NCBI GenBank assembly: GCA_009741485.1
Contig: CM019214.1
Location: 55,759,342-55,823,341, forward strand
Origin: Malurus cyaneus samueli
Lineage: Eukaryota > Chordata > Aves > Passeriformes > Maluridae
Direction: 5' to 3'
DNA length: 64,000 bases
Positions 49,175-62,382 of this stretch are shown here, piece after piece. How positions within the stretch are numbered: the first letter of the stretch is position 1; each line of letters starts with the position of its first letter. The notes beneath the pieces were generated by a model. That model was not told the origin of the DNA. It ran no database searches and worked only from the letters and a program-made list of their open reading frames with translations. The position numbers were made by a program, and so were the translations under genes.

Positions 49175-52100
49175 CTTTTTCAGGAGTCATAGAACATAGA
49201 ATTTGTTGCAGCACAGGAATGTGTTATAGTTCAGCCATCAGAGTATAATTCGTTGCAGTGTACTTACTAAGGAAAAGATGTTAATCTAAGGAATGTACCT
49301 CGGTGCTCCTGTGATTCTGGACCCTCTCCTAATATCTAAGCATCCTTTTGAAACCTTTATTGTCAAGTGTCATGAAAATATGGCATGCACACATAACTCA
49401 TGTAGACTTAAATAAACTTAAATAGACTAAATATCTTATTTAGTTTGAAGAATAATATATGGAGTAAAAAAACCTCTTCTGAGCAGAAGTGTGTAAATTC
49501 ACATAGAGATGCTAGCTATCCAGGGAATGAAGGATTGATTTTTATAAAATGCCAGTATTTCTGATACTGGAGAAATGAGCTACTTAGATGTTACACATTA
49601 GAAACTATTCAAGTTTAAATTCAGTTGATTAGTAGTTTACATGACATTCAGTTCTTTCTAACTGCTACCATTATACTGCAGTGATGATAAAGAACAGTTT
49701 ATTTTTCATTTAAAAAGACTCGCAAGATTTGTTCACAGTTAAAATGTTTCTGTGGTGTATTTATAAAAGACAATGCTGCCAGGTGATTTGCTCTAAGAAT
49801 GGCAATGCCTGAAATTTTCCTTTGTTCTTGTGCACTTAGGAATTTTTCTTTCCACCTCAAAACACAGATACATGTAATATATGTACAATATACAGCATAA
49901 TTTAAACAGAACTTCAATCCTTTTACAGAATTCAGATGGTAAATTTGGCTTATTACTAAACTAATAGCAACAATGATGATTCTTTGTTATATTTTTCTTT
50001 TGTTAATGTCCTGATCATAGTGTATCTGGAGTTGAAAAGCACTGTAGAAAATGGGACAACATTAGACTGGTAAAATGTCCTGCTATTTCTAATACGTTTC
50101 TATAAATGACATGGCATTAAAAAATGCATACAGCCCACATCTAATTTTCAGTTTTCCTTGCAAACATAATTTTCATTAATGAATAGCCTTATCCCAATAA
50201 AACAAACATTAGTTCATCCATGAAGTCATACTTACACCAGTGCATGCTTATTATTTGCCTTTTAAAATTCAGAATATAAACAAAGAGACAGAGTTTGCTT
50301 GCATGACTTGGTCATGTTAATGTTAGATGCCTGGTCTAAGCTTGATGTCCAGGCTTCTTTCATAGGTGAAAAAATATCCAAAGGATATTTAAATGCCATT
50401 TATCTTCAATCTCTGGTCAGCAGTAGCTACTCAGAGATTAAATATGAAACAATTCTTTTTCAGCTTTAGTAAATAAATTTGAATTTCTCACTCATTGATT
50501 CACATTTTTTACATTGCCCTATAATCTTCTCTTCAGGTGTCTGTATCATGGACCTTTTTTTCCAGGAAAACAATCATCAAAAATAGTTTGGGTATTTTTA
50601 ATAATGAATATAGAGAATTTTATACTAAAAAAATTAAATATTGTAATACCTAATCAAGAATTCAGATGCCAGAATCAAGGTTCCACGTGCAACTTTGCAT
50701 GTCCACATTATGATGCAACCTTTAATTACAGAATCATAATATTTTCCCTGAAATCTCTACTTTTGCTTTCAACACACAAGATACAGTCTAGTAATTTTGT
50801 GCAGCAAATGACTTGCATTGATAATACACAATTTGTAACTATATTGCATTTATGAAAACTGAATAGTGCCTAAGATACATTACTTTTCAAATTTCATTTA
50901 TTTCTATGTAATATTAAATAATTTAGGCTACACTTTTCACACAAAGTTCACTACAATAATATTTCTCACATAATGTGGTGTTTTTTTGGTTTTTTTTTTT
51001 TTTTTTAATAATTGCTTTGCTTGAGAACTTGAGTAAAAATAATATGAAAAATTTGTAAGAGTCTTTATTTTGGAACATTTGAAATGTTAGTAATTCTCTT
51101 AAGATCCCAAGCCTTTCAAACAGGATTTTTGAGAAGGTGTTAGCCTCTTATTATCTCTTCAAATTCTCAGCATTTCTTGTTCTGATTTATACAAGGAGAT
51201 AATCAAAATGCTTAATCTCCAAGAGAAAGTGTTAGGAAAAAATATTTGGTGAAATACCCATACACTGATGGCTTGCACACTAGAAAAGTCAGTTAGGTAA
51301 TTTATTAATTTTTATTCTAATAATTGCTGAGCTTGGAGTAAACTTTGCTTGAAGAAATGTGTTTTACAATAGGAATGAACCAGAATATTAAATAGGTTGT
51401 TGTTTATTGTCATTATCCACACAGAACACTTAATGTGATTGATCTTTTAAGGTTTGAGAGTTTCATTATTCTACATACTGGTGACACACAACCATAGCAC
51501 CAGAGAATGAGCATTCATGTCAAGTGAAAATAAACTAGTTATCCAATTCCTTTAAGCACTTAGAAAATGCAATGCTCTGTAATTTATTTTGCATAATTTG
51601 AGCATTTAGGCAAAATCTACGTATTTCAAGGCATATTGAGTATATTCGGAGTTTTGCTAGTTTTCTTCATCTGGCTCGGGTGCAGTCCTAGAATTTCTTA
51701 GATGTGGGTGTGAAAGCCAAATTAATATTGAGTCTATTAATATCATCAAGGGATACTGTAATGATTATATAAAAGGTGACTCTCAAATCCTCATTTATGG
51801 AGAAGAGTGAGCACTGCTTGCTCCTTTCAAAGAGCAATTCTCTTGCTCATGGCTTGTTCAACTCCTTCATCTCGATCAGGGATATGTGACCAGTCGCTAG
51901 CCAGATGTAGTCCCATCACTAAACAAATGTTTGCATTTCACTGTTTAGATTACGTTATACATGTAGAAATCCTAAGTGTCAAAGACAGGATCCTGAATTG
52001 TGCCTCAGAGACCAGATACTTAAGAAGTTGTCAGAGTACTTAAATTCTTTTCAGTGGTTTCAGATTTCAGTGGAAAAGGTCTTTCTTTCAAACAGAGACA

Positions 52101-53953
52101 TTAAATTCTACTGGTGCATACAGTTCCACATAAACTAGGATAGTTGCTCCAATTTCATCAGCTGAGTAAGCAGTGATTTCTTATTTGCTATAGTGATTTA
52201 ATATTTATTCAGCACATGTATTTGTTTTGTTAGGGAGCAGGTTGTAATTTCACTCATCTATTTCTTTTATGATAGGAAAACTCTTGTGGATTGATTTAAG
52301 AAAAGTGAGGTATAAACACTGCCATGTATAATACATTTTCTTCATTGATTAAACTTGGAACAAAAATATCCTTTTCATTTCCATTTAATTTCCATTATAT
52401 ATCCATTATATATCTTTATGCAACATACTCTTGTTAATGAGAAGCAAAGAAATCTAAAATAATTGCACATTTTTCAGATGATTTTATTCTAAGCATTGGC
52501 TAACATTTGTATTTATTTAGCATATATCTTCTTTTTTGTAGCATGACAAATGTTATATGCTTTTTAATTATGCAAATTTTATCTGACAGATTTCTAGCCT
52601 GCTGAGATCAGAGGTGCCTGGGTTGGGAAAGCTTTAAGAAAGAGACTTACGGGTTTATTTAGCTACTGATTGCAAGAGACGAAACACTATTCATTAGTTC
52701 CTGATAATATAGATTTAATAGCTAAATGTAACAAGAACTGATTTCCTATTGTTTCATAATTTTCTTACTTATATTTTAGATTTTGATCTCATCTAGGCAG
52801 TGCTGTTTCAATGTGATGGCATTACCAAAAAATTTTACTTTTACTTTGCCCCATGTTCATTTAATTCTCATTTCTGAATTGGCATCAAATGAAATTTTAA
52901 TTTAATCAAATTTCTGGATGATTGTGTGAAGATTAAGAGTGGTAATTTTTAAGTAAAGGAATACTGTTCAATTTTTTAAAATTTTAATTAGTTATTTATA
53001 TTATGGAAAGAATCTGCAGTCTTGGAGCAGAGCTTAAACTTTTGTGTCCACTGGAATATTTTATCATCATTATTATATTTATCATATCATCATTAAAGTC
53101 AATAATGAAAAAGGACTCTAAGTTCTACCACCTTATGTTGTGACTATATCTTAAATTATTAATTATCAAAAGTACTCTGGGAGGTCACAAAATTTGTTTT
53201 TATTTATGTTTTTACTTCAGTTCAGTAATTAGTTAATTAAGCTTATGTATTTTTGATGAATTAATCATGAAAATGTGTATCAAACTCAACTCATCTTTCT
53301 GAACCTTCTCTCATCAACACATTTCCATCAATGTCGGTTATGTTTTATTTTTTTTTTATATCTGCTAGAATTTTATAGTCTTCCCTGTTGGCAGTTAGTT
53401 GCCTAAACAAGACTACTCAAGAACTTAATCTGATGTGATTTATAAAATAGAACCTATGGAAAAGATATGATATTACAAAGCAAAACATTTTTCACCCATT
53501 TCAATTACATTAATTTGAGGACTTGTTAATTCTGACTTTTTTTTAAACTTCTTATTATATAAATTGATCTCTCTAAATACAGGCACACTGTACCTTTTGG
53601 CATAAATACTGCTGTTCTTATGTATTGATGATTAATAAAATTGCAGAGAATCCTTTCCATTTGTGAAACTAAGGTACATCTGAACCTTTTATGTATCAGT
53701 TCCTATTGTAATTAAGGACTTAAATTGTGATTTCTGTTTATGCTAGTTAATATTAGGGAAAAAAAGAAAGGAGATTATGTCAATTGGCAAAATATGTTTG
53801 TTCAAATCTCCAGTTTCACAAAACCAGATTTTGCCAGTAGCACTGATGATTCAGTATAGCCTAGTACAAAATCAAATAGGTCTAGTCCTGTGAGATTTTT
53901 TTTTATTGTTGTAAGAGCAACGTTCTGGAATTAACAGCAATATAATTTTTCAG

Positions 53954-54109
53954 AAGGTGAAGTGCTGTGCACTACTAATATTAACTAAAGAAACATCTGT
54001 TCCTTCAAGCCCTTTAAGCAGAGTATATCCAGCCAGTGTAGCTGATGTTTGCAATAGGGTTAAACAAAGTACAGTAAAGCTTTATGACGCTGCTATCACA
54101 GGCAGGCAG
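53954..54109 (+). other. Candidate in-frame cassette exon (unproven)
   Basis: A 156-bp segment preceded by atttttcag and followed by cag|gtaagg, a strong donor consensus. It is open across all 52 codons in the one frame that joins a phase-0 exon end, and exon 4 of KLHL1 ends in phase 0. The predicted peptide includes PSSPLSRVYPASVADVCNRV and KLYDAAITGRQ, which match nothing I know. The open frame runs on past the donor to 54202. It may be a chance arrangement, a pseudogene scrap or a lineage-specific exon. Confidence 0.2.
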
Positions 54110-54371
54110 GTAAGGAAATTGCTTTTCCTCAAAATACAAAGGTTAATGAGAATTAATAGTTTCACTTGTGTTTCATTAAAGACTTTCCTAAAGGAAGGTT
54201 AGTCTAATTCCCTTCTTCTGTATCCTACATTGAACTAGGTTTTTAAGACTTTTAGTTAAAAGTTCAAAACTGTTGCTTAGAGAGTTACATCCTTTTCATT
54301 TTCTTAAACTTTCAGTGTGTTTCAGGAAGGTGCTGATACTTCATCCCCCCATATATTTAATCTGTACAGAA

Positions 54372-54389
54372 TTATATATATATATATAT
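54372..54389. repeat. (AT)n microsatellite
   Basis: Nine alternating TA/AT units, uninterrupted. Confidence 0.95.
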
Positions 54390-55060
54390 CTTAGTCAGCA
54401 TGCAGTAATACCATAGTTTGCTATGAATAAATTCAAGCTGAGTCAAAACTGTTTTAGTATATCTCAGATGGTTTATGTTGTTATTGTTAGCTTTGCTGTT
54501 GTTTGCAGGGATGGGGAAGTTGTTCATTTTTTGCTTTCATCCAGGGTGCTTTGTGTTTTCTGGAATGCTTCTTGAGGTTCAGTGTTCCTGCCTTACACGT
54601 TGGTAAAGCATAGCAGAATATTTTGGGTTTATCTTGGTCTAATCATATGTTAACAATTTTTCTCTAAGATTTGATTTCATGAAAGGTTTTATATAGGTCT
54701 TGAAATTGCCAAATGGAGAGCAGCAGACAATCTGCAGATGATCTGAATGACAGGCAGCTAAAGTCAACATAATCAGTTTTTAACATGTGGGCTCTTTTAA
54801 TAGTGAAATTATTCAAATATTTTCTTCTGATGAAGGTTTGTGCTGTACCTGTATAAAGACCAACCATATATATCCAGGGGACTGAGAGAAATTATTACTC
54901 CAGTCTCATGATCCTTAACTGGAATGCATTTTCCAGCTGGTGGCATTTCAATTGATGAGCAAATTGAATCAGCTATGAAGATGAAACAGGAAGCACATAA
55001 TATATGAAGACAACCTGAGGGAGCATTCATGAAGAAAAGAAATCAGAGAGAGGTGGTATT

Positions 55061-55300
55061 TTCAGCTACCTATCAGGGGATGTAGAAGAGATAAAATCAT
55101 TCTTTTCTTGAAGGTGCACAATGAGAGAACATTGGGCATCAGTCCCAAGTTGCAGTTTCCAAGTGAAAAACATGTCTTCACAGTGAGAGTAGTACTCATT
55201 GTAGCAGTTTGCTCTGGGAGGCTGTGGAATCTCTGTACTTGGAAATATTCCAAGCCAGACTCAACAAGGCTGTGAACATCCTGTTTCCTGAGTCAACCTG
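55061..55300 (+). mobile_element. CR1 LINE 3' fragment, diverged
   Basis: Recognisable in order: tatcaggggatgtagaagag, ttgaaggtgcacaatgagag, cccaagttgcag, ttcacagtgagagtagtact, gggaggctgtggaatctctg, tggaaatattccaagccag and tcaacaaggctgtgaacatc. It is older than the other tails judging by substitutions, and the terminal repeat is lost. Confidence 0.75.
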
Positions 55301-55660
55301 ATGCAATTAAGTCTAAATTTCCTACATTCCATTGCTGTGCAATCAAGGGAAAACGTAATATTCACATAACACTCAGGTGTAATTCTTTGTGGCATTTTGC
55401 AATTTTCAATTTTCAGTAGAAATTTCATGAGATTGGAGCTATGATTCAGTTCAGGTTCAAAAGCCTGTCATGGAATGTCTTCAGTGTGGGTATATAAGTG
55501 TATGTTTATACATGTTCATGCACATATGCACATGCATTTGTGAATGTATTTGTATATTTGTGGCATTACTGACCAAGTTCCAATTATGAAAAACACCATT
55601 TAATTGGTAATATCCATAATTTTGGGTTAGCTGCATTTGTAATTGAAGTTAATTAAAAAG

Positions 55661-55720
55661 AAATGTGGTAATTCTTGTAAATTATTATTTAAATGTGGTA
55701 ATTCTTGGAAATTATTACTG
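55661..55720 (+). repeat. Near-perfect 30-bp tandem duplication
   Basis: Two units (55661-55690 and 55691-55720) starting aaatgtggtaattcttg. They differ at one internal base and at the last few bases. Confidence 0.9.
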
Positions 55721-57259
55721 AATAGTAGCCTCTAGACAGGTGACTTTATAAATTAAGTACATTCTGCAGATGAATTTGTGGTCAGAGAAATAAAAACTGT
55801 ATCTATGGTTCAAAAAGACAAAACTATCAGCCTAGGAGTGTAACTGCAAATTCTGTTGCATTCTGTAATGGTCTGACTGTGGAATTAATAATTAGTGTTT
55901 CACACAGAAATTACGCTACATATTTAGAAAATAACAACTTGTACATGCAATCTCTTCCCATAAGGGAGAACTGTCAAAACTGTGGAAATCACTAGCTTTT
56001 ATGAAACATCTCCTTCTACTTGGAATTGGATGCCTGACAAGATTGTATCCAAACCCAATCAATTTTCTATCACTCTTCTGCTTTTCATAAGACTGAACAT
56101 GCTGATAGTTTCGATTCTGAAGACATGAACCATGCACTGACACACAGAGCAAGAATTAAAAGTATTGCTAAACTCTGCTACTCTTCTGAGGATCAGTATT
56201 TTAGAGACATGCAAACTTTTTCTTTAAACAGTTTAATTCAGCTGTAAAATCTGTACAGAGTTCATTCTGATGGTTGAAACAGCTTTGCACAGATTTAGGC
56301 AAAATCTGAGAGTTGTGATATTCCTAGGGGAGTAAATAAACTTTATGTTAACTAGGATTTGATAATAGTTTAAAAAAGTTATTGTTGTAAGGATTTATTC
56401 AGAAGTACACCTGGTAGTTTTCCTATTTACAGTGAGTCTTAGAAATGTATTGCTCCGGCTTTCTCATGAAAGTTGTTATCACAATGTGCACCTACAGAAA
56501 GGATTTTGCAATCCTGTTTTTAAACACTTGTGTTTTTCTCATTAAAAATTTTACAGGTATCAGCATAGATTAATGAATTCTGTAGAATAAATTCCTGAAT
56601 TAAAATCCACTCTTTCCTTTTTTAAAACATTTTGGTAGCTGCATTGCATTGAATAACATATGTTATAAACATACGTTCTTAACAATGTTAACATTCTTAA
56701 ACTGTTATATGCATGAAGACTTGCTGAGATGTATTGCAACTGACTTATTTATCATACACTTGGTAAAACCTCTTCCTTTTAAGAAGTGATATCCAGAATA
56801 TATTTTGGAAATGCATTACATAATTCAGTATCTCATATTAAAGATTTTTGTCAATTACCTGCTGGAGAAAGTATATATATGAAAATACAGATAGTTTGAT
56901 TATTTTTATTTCAGAGTATCGCTGTACAATGAAGTAGAAGTGCAGAATATCTATTGCTGTCTGGTTTTGTATTTAATTAAAATTGAGAAGAGACAAAAGC
57001 TTCCAGATTTTATCAACACTTCCAAGTTTTCAGTAAAATTCAGCGTTAGTCAAAAATTTTCTTATTTTACATAAGGTTATAGTTGCTGAAATGTGGTACT
57101 GTATTTACAGTGTCTTTCGCAGTGAGAAGAAGGAAAATATTGGCTGGAGAGGCTGTAATGGACACTTAAGACAAAAAATTACATGGAAAGAGAGAATAAG
57201 ACATTGTTTCCCTCAATTCAAGAATTGAGATTTGATCAAATTTATTTCAGCTACAGGTT

Positions 57260-57266
<7 letters not shown>

Positions 57267-57294
<28 letters not shown>
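57267..57294. repeat. Poly(A) run
   Basis: An uninterrupted A28 tract. Confidence 0.95.
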
Positions 57295-57296
<2 letters not shown>

Positions 57297-57810
57297 AAAA
57301 AAAGGAAACATTTGTCTTTTACAGGCATCTGCCTAAATTGTGAAGGAAGGGATTCTATGAAAGCAAAATATAAATAGGTTCAAATTGCTGTTAAATAAAT
57401 TGAAGTCCACAATGATCTTCTGTGCATCTCGTATAGGCAATAAATAAAATCACAGATTTCCAAAATCCATGATACACAGAGAAGATTGAATATTCACCAT
57501 TTAAACTCCTAATCACTGCCAAAATTACATCTGATCACTGGTCACAAATGTACTTCTTCACCTAGATACCTAAATTCTGTGCAAGACTTTATCAGCTATC
57601 AATAAGCTTATCTGAATGAATACCATATTTTAAAATGTACTAGGTCGCTTCTAAGGCTTAGGAGATTTAGAAGATCCACTAAAAATTTAACAAATCCTCA
57701 TGTTATTTCAAATTCTTCATTTTAAAGAATGCTTGTATTTCTATTCTGCTGTGTTAGGCAGCATAATTTCAGGTGTAAATATCATGTATTAGTGTTTTAT
57801 TTATTTCCAG

Positions 57811-57845
<35 letters not shown>
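57811..57845. repeat. Poly(A) run abutting a CR1 5' edge
   Basis: An uninterrupted A35 tract, the longest pure homopolymer in the window. It is followed within a few bases by the truncated 5' edge of a CR1. Confidence 0.95.
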
Positions 57846-57849
<4 letters not shown>

Positions 57850-58573
57850 ATGTCAGGTCCTGCATTTGGGTCGCAACAATCTCATTTAGCACTACTATCT
57901 TGAGGAAGAGTGGCTGTAAAGCTGCTTGGCAAAAAAAGGACCCAGTCCTGCTGGTCAATAGGCAGCTGAACATGATCCAGCATGTGCCCAGGTGGCCAAG
58001 CTTGTACAGCAATAGTGTGGCCAGCAGGACCAGGGGCAGTGATTATCCCCTGTACTCGGCACTGGTGAGGTCACTCTTAAAATATCATGTTCAGTTTTGG
58101 GCCCCTCATTGCAAGAAAACCACTGAGGAGCTGAGACATACCCAGAGAAGGAGCTGCTAAAGGCTCTGGAGCACACGTCTTAGAAGTAGCATATCAGGGA
58201 ACTGGGATTCCTGGAAAAAAAGGAGGCTCAGGAGTACCTTATCACATTCTACAGCTTACCTGAAAGGACATTGCTGTGAGGAAGGGATTCATCTCTTTCC
58301 ACAGTAAAAAGTGACAGGAGATGGCCTCAAGTTGCACCAAGGAGAGGTTTAGATCAATTTTTAGGAAAAATCTTGTCACTGAAAGAGTGGTTAAGCATTA
58401 AAATAAGCTACTCAGATAAGGGGTGGAAACATCATCCCTGGAAGTGATCAAGAGGTGCGTGGATGTGGCTTTGGGGATAAGGCTTAGTGGTGAACACAAT
58501 GGTGCCAGGTTAATGGTTGTATTCAATAATTTTGGAGATCTTTTCCAGTCTTAGTGAGTCTGTATTTTTATGG
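57850..58573 (+). mobile_element. CR1 LINE 3' fragment (about 720 bp)
   Basis: This copy extends from the 3' end of the coding region to the tail. Readable pieces are caggtcctgcatttgggtcg, caatagtgtggccagcagg, ctgtactcggcactggtgag, catgttcagttttgggcccc, ctggagcacacgtcttag, ttcctggaaaaaaaggaggc, gatggcctcaagttgcacca, taggaaaaatcttgtcactg, atccctggaagtgatcaaga and gatcttttccagtctta. Numerous indels make it defunct. Confidence 0.93.
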
Positions 58574-60068
58574 ATTTGAACACAGGCTAATGAAAAAAAC
58601 ACCTAAACAATCATCAGCAAGACACAGCTATAAAGTTCTCTTTACCATCTTCCCTTCCCAAATAAAGAACTTCTGCTAAGAAATTAATGCATATTACAGT
58701 TAGTAGATGGCATGAGATTATTTGATATTAGCATACAGTCTTGGAAAGAGTGAAATATAATGTCTGTTCCTTCCAAACTTGTAATCGCCAAAGCAGCAAT
58801 AAAACAAGAGTAACTGTCAGTTTAATCAATATTATGTGCAGGATGACAAATGTTTTACAATTTCATTTCCATCTGAAATTTGTCTTTTGGGGTTTACACA
58901 GTAGATTAATATATTTTCAGCATTCATTTAATAGCTTTTTAAAGTGTTTTTTTCAAACAACTTAATGTAACAAGTTTTCAGCAGCCTTATATCTTGACAA
59001 TCACTTAAAATCTAAATACAGTAGTTGTTTTACATTATAATATATACCATTATTTTGTTGGAAAGAGTGTGGAAATTCCATTGTTAATGGTCAGACATCT
59101 TTGTGTGAATCATTCAATTTAGAGAAATACAGTGGAGTACAAAAATTTCAGTCATCTAGAAGAGGGCCTGTGTTAATTGACTTTTTACCATAATAGTGAT
59201 TCTTTAGCATTAATCTGGATTGAATGTGTTTGAAGGTTGTAAGTGCTGTCAGAAAGTGATTACAATATAAGTTCCTTCAAACTTGCTAATAGTGTGGAAG
59301 TCTTTGGAAGTTCTCTTTCAACTGAGAGTTTTTGTCCCAGAATCATGATTGTGTTTTAATGTTTGTCTAATTTGAAATATATTCCCTTCTCCCATACTAA
59401 AATTCTCAGGAGTGTTTCAGTTTATGCAGGATGATGGTTAAAAGGTGAATCAGAGTTCACAGTGAGAAAGAGAGTATATGAGACAATAATTCAGGCACAT
59501 AGCTCAGGCATTTCCTACACTGTGTTTTGTATACAGTGGGCTTATTGTTTTCTAGAATTGTCTTGGCAGATATCTTTTCAATAGAGTGATTTACCTTAAT
59601 CAGAAATGCTAATATTTTCATGTCTCTGATATGATAATTTAAATATTTTGTTTCGGTTACAATGACTACTGTATAAGAAATTAGTAAACTACCATTTGTA
59701 AATATTTCACCACTCAAACAAAACCTTAACTAAAACATTCTCCAAAAACAGCATACATAATATGACACAAAACACATAGGCTTTGAGATTCATAATGAAG
59801 ATAGAAGAAACAGTGTTGCAAATCTTTATAGTGTGTAGAGTCATAGAAAAATTCATTTTTCCTCAATGATCTTGCAATTACCCACAGCTGCATTTTGATT
59901 TTAATGGCTACCTGTTTTTAATTCAAGTTTGGAGAACAGGAATACAAAAAACATATTTCACTCTAGTGCTCTGAATTCCAATTACCTTTTGAAATATTAT
60001 CTTAAATACAGTATTTATTAATAATTTATAAAAGTAGGTGCTTTTTAAATAGACATGATCTTGCATAT

Positions 60069-60155
60069 GCCTTCAGTCCTGGCTTTGTGCTGTATTCCAT
60101 CACATTTCAAGGCTAAGTAGGGTCAGGATAGGTCAGTGAATGATTATGAGATAAC
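60069..60155 (+). mobile_element. Probable 5S-rRNA-derived SINE fragment
   Basis: The core aaggctaagtagggtcagg followed by ggtcagtg and tgagata resembles the internal promoter region of 5S rRNA (gaagctaagcagggtcggg, then ggttagtac, then gggaga). The upstream stretch from about 60069 fits the 5' part loosely. Amniotes carry old SINEs with a 5S-derived head (for example AmnSINE1). It is too diverged to be a functional 5S gene, and the rest of the SINE body is not recognisable to me. Confidence 0.45.
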
Positions 60156-61654
60156 AAGTGTATTTTCAGGTGTTACCACAAAGAGTGTTAATGATTAAGT
60201 ATCTTGTTTTCACTCCTGAACATTACAACTGTTATAGGACTGAATGAATTGTAAAAGCAAGGCCATAACCACTCAGCCCCTTTGAGTTATTAAAGACCCA
60301 AGAGATTATTTTGAGGCTTTTAAGTTCTGGTGCTAATGGGCTCATTAATCAGACTGAGAAATTCATAATAACCGGTATGTATGAATAGAAGACAGACAAG
60401 TTCAAATGGGATATTAGACACATATTTTAATGTTCACAATGATTGCTTCTGAAAGCTACTGTGAAAGTGGCAAATTATGCATCTCCACATGTCTTTGAGT
60501 TGATGCCTTTATAGGAAGCAATCTTCAGTGAATCAGATGTTATTAGGCTCAACAGAAGGGTAACTGGGTTGAAATAAAATTGAAATGGATTCAGAAAGTA
60601 TTATGGACATTAGTGATATACTAAGTGAAAACCTACTATATGGATATCTTTCTTTTGGCATTACTTTATGCAGTTTTAATTTTTTAATTGTTAAGGTCAC
60701 AATATCCAAATCACAAAATAAATAAAACATTTTAAATAAAGACCCCCTACACTGAAAACCAAAAAACTTGCTAAGCATTTTACTTCCTTGGCAACTCTGA
60801 TGCAGCATGTTCTGAATAGCACACTTGAAATACGACATTCTTTGTCAACATATGAAATCATTTAATATTTTCCAGGTTCTTCATTGTAACTGATACATGC
60901 TGATTAGTAAAATCAAGCACATCAACATCAGTAAGACCTAACTTTTGCAAGATAATTTGATTTCATGTGAAACAATAATCATTCCAAGTCAAGATTTTTT
61001 TTAAAGGTCTAATTCAATTGTGTTGGTGACATTATAAAAATAGATGGTGTTTAATCCCATTTGCTAATAGTTTAATTTTATTAGACCCTTTATGTTCCTT
61101 TGATGCACAATCTATTAGCTATTTGGGCAACTGCTTATCTACCTTTAAATATAGATATGTTTTGTTTACATGTTTCAGCTATTCTAATACTTCATGCTTA
61201 TTTAATTCTAATCCTGTGTACTGCTGAAAAGGTTTAAAAGCAAAACAGCTCTGCCGTGGAAGTGCTATAACCCACAGCAGCAGTTACTGCATGGTCATTT
61301 TGAGAAACTGGAAGAGGAAGTGACACAGCAGGATCAGAGACTTCCATGCTTTCTACTGTAAATTGCATTTTCTGAATGAAAAGCAAAAATCCACTACTCC
61401 ACTTAACTAAAACATGAAAAGGCTACATGAATGACACATGCAGAAGAGGCCTAGTTGATCTTACGAGACTTACAAGATTCTGAGGACCAGATCTGCAAAG
61501 CCTCTAAATAATCAGAGTCAAAAATTACAGGTCTTGGAGTCTCGTACAGCTCTGTCACATAATCATTGGCATGCTTTGAGGTTCAGCACCCTTGTTCTCA
61601 TAATAAAGGTTTATCTGTCCATGAGGACCTAGGCATGCCTAAAAGCACTTCACT

Positions 61655-61890
61655 AGAACAGGATGAGAGGAAATGGTCTCAACTTGTGCCAAGGGAAATT
61701 GGCATTGAATATTAGAAAAAAATTCTTCACTGGAAGGGTGATCAAAGTGTGGAACCACCATCCCTGGAAGTGTTCAAAAACTAAACCTTATGTGGTACTT
61801 GGGGCATGGTTTAGTAGCAAACATGGCAGTGTTAGGTTAATGGGTGAACTGGATGATTTTAAGTCCTTTCCAGCCTTAATGATTCCATGA
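61655..61890 (+). mobile_element. CR1 LINE 3' end
   Basis: The sequence reads gaacaggatgagaggaaatg, tctcaacttgtgccaaggg, attagaaaaaaattcttcac, gtgtggaaccaccatccctg, ggggcatggtttagtag, aggttaatgggtgaactgg and tcctttccagccttaatgat, then tccatga. This is the terminal 235 bp of a CR1 of the 'gacatggtttagtgg' type, with a 30-40 bp deletion after gatcaaag. Confidence 0.92.
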
Positions 61891-62030
61891 TAAAACTGTG
61901 TAGCTCATTTCCTATCTCGCCCCTTTATTTCAGGAGAATTTAGAATTCATTTAATGGGTCCTGAAAAGGTGTCACAGACATCTGTTGTATCCTGTTCCCT
62001 AAAGTACAGAAATGAAGACTAGTCTCATTT

Positions 62031-62068
62031 AAAAAAATATATATATAAATAAATAAATAAATAAATAA
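62031..62068. repeat. Poly(A)/(TA)n/(AAAT)n compound microsatellite
   Basis: An A7 run, a short TA run, then five to six AAAT units, starting 140 bp after a CR1 tail. Confidence 0.9.
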
Positions 62069-62273
62069 GGTGGATATTTTTCCAAATTAAGCATATGAGA
62101 AATTATTTCTGTTGAGATAAAACAGCTAGCCATTGAAATATGCTTTGCTGCTCAAAATGAAATTGACCCTCAAAATGAAATGTTATCTTGGAAAATTTAA
62201 CCACTCATTAGTAAACTTCAGGAAATACTAATGAGTCGAGGAGAACATTTTTAGCTCCGTAGATCAAAACCTG

Positions 62274-62382
62274 GATATATAAATAATGAGAATTATATAT
62301 ATAAATATTTATATTATATATTACATATATATGGTATATTTATAATATACATGTGGCATATTATATATATAAAATGTAATAT
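62274..62382. repeat. AT-only low-complexity tract
   Basis: Almost entirely A and T with frequent tatata blocks, and only a few G or C bases. Confidence 0.85.

Noticed and set aside
48841..49248. Frames of 77-113 codons
   Set aside because: They overlap the minus-strand CR1 3' end.
57729..58160. 143-codon plus-strand frame with a Lys run
   Set aside because: The Lys run is the A35 tract and the rest is CR1 sequence read in a chance frame.
60069..60155. A functional 5S rRNA gene
   Set aside because: It is too diverged, with substitutions throughout the internal promoter; at most it is a SINE head.
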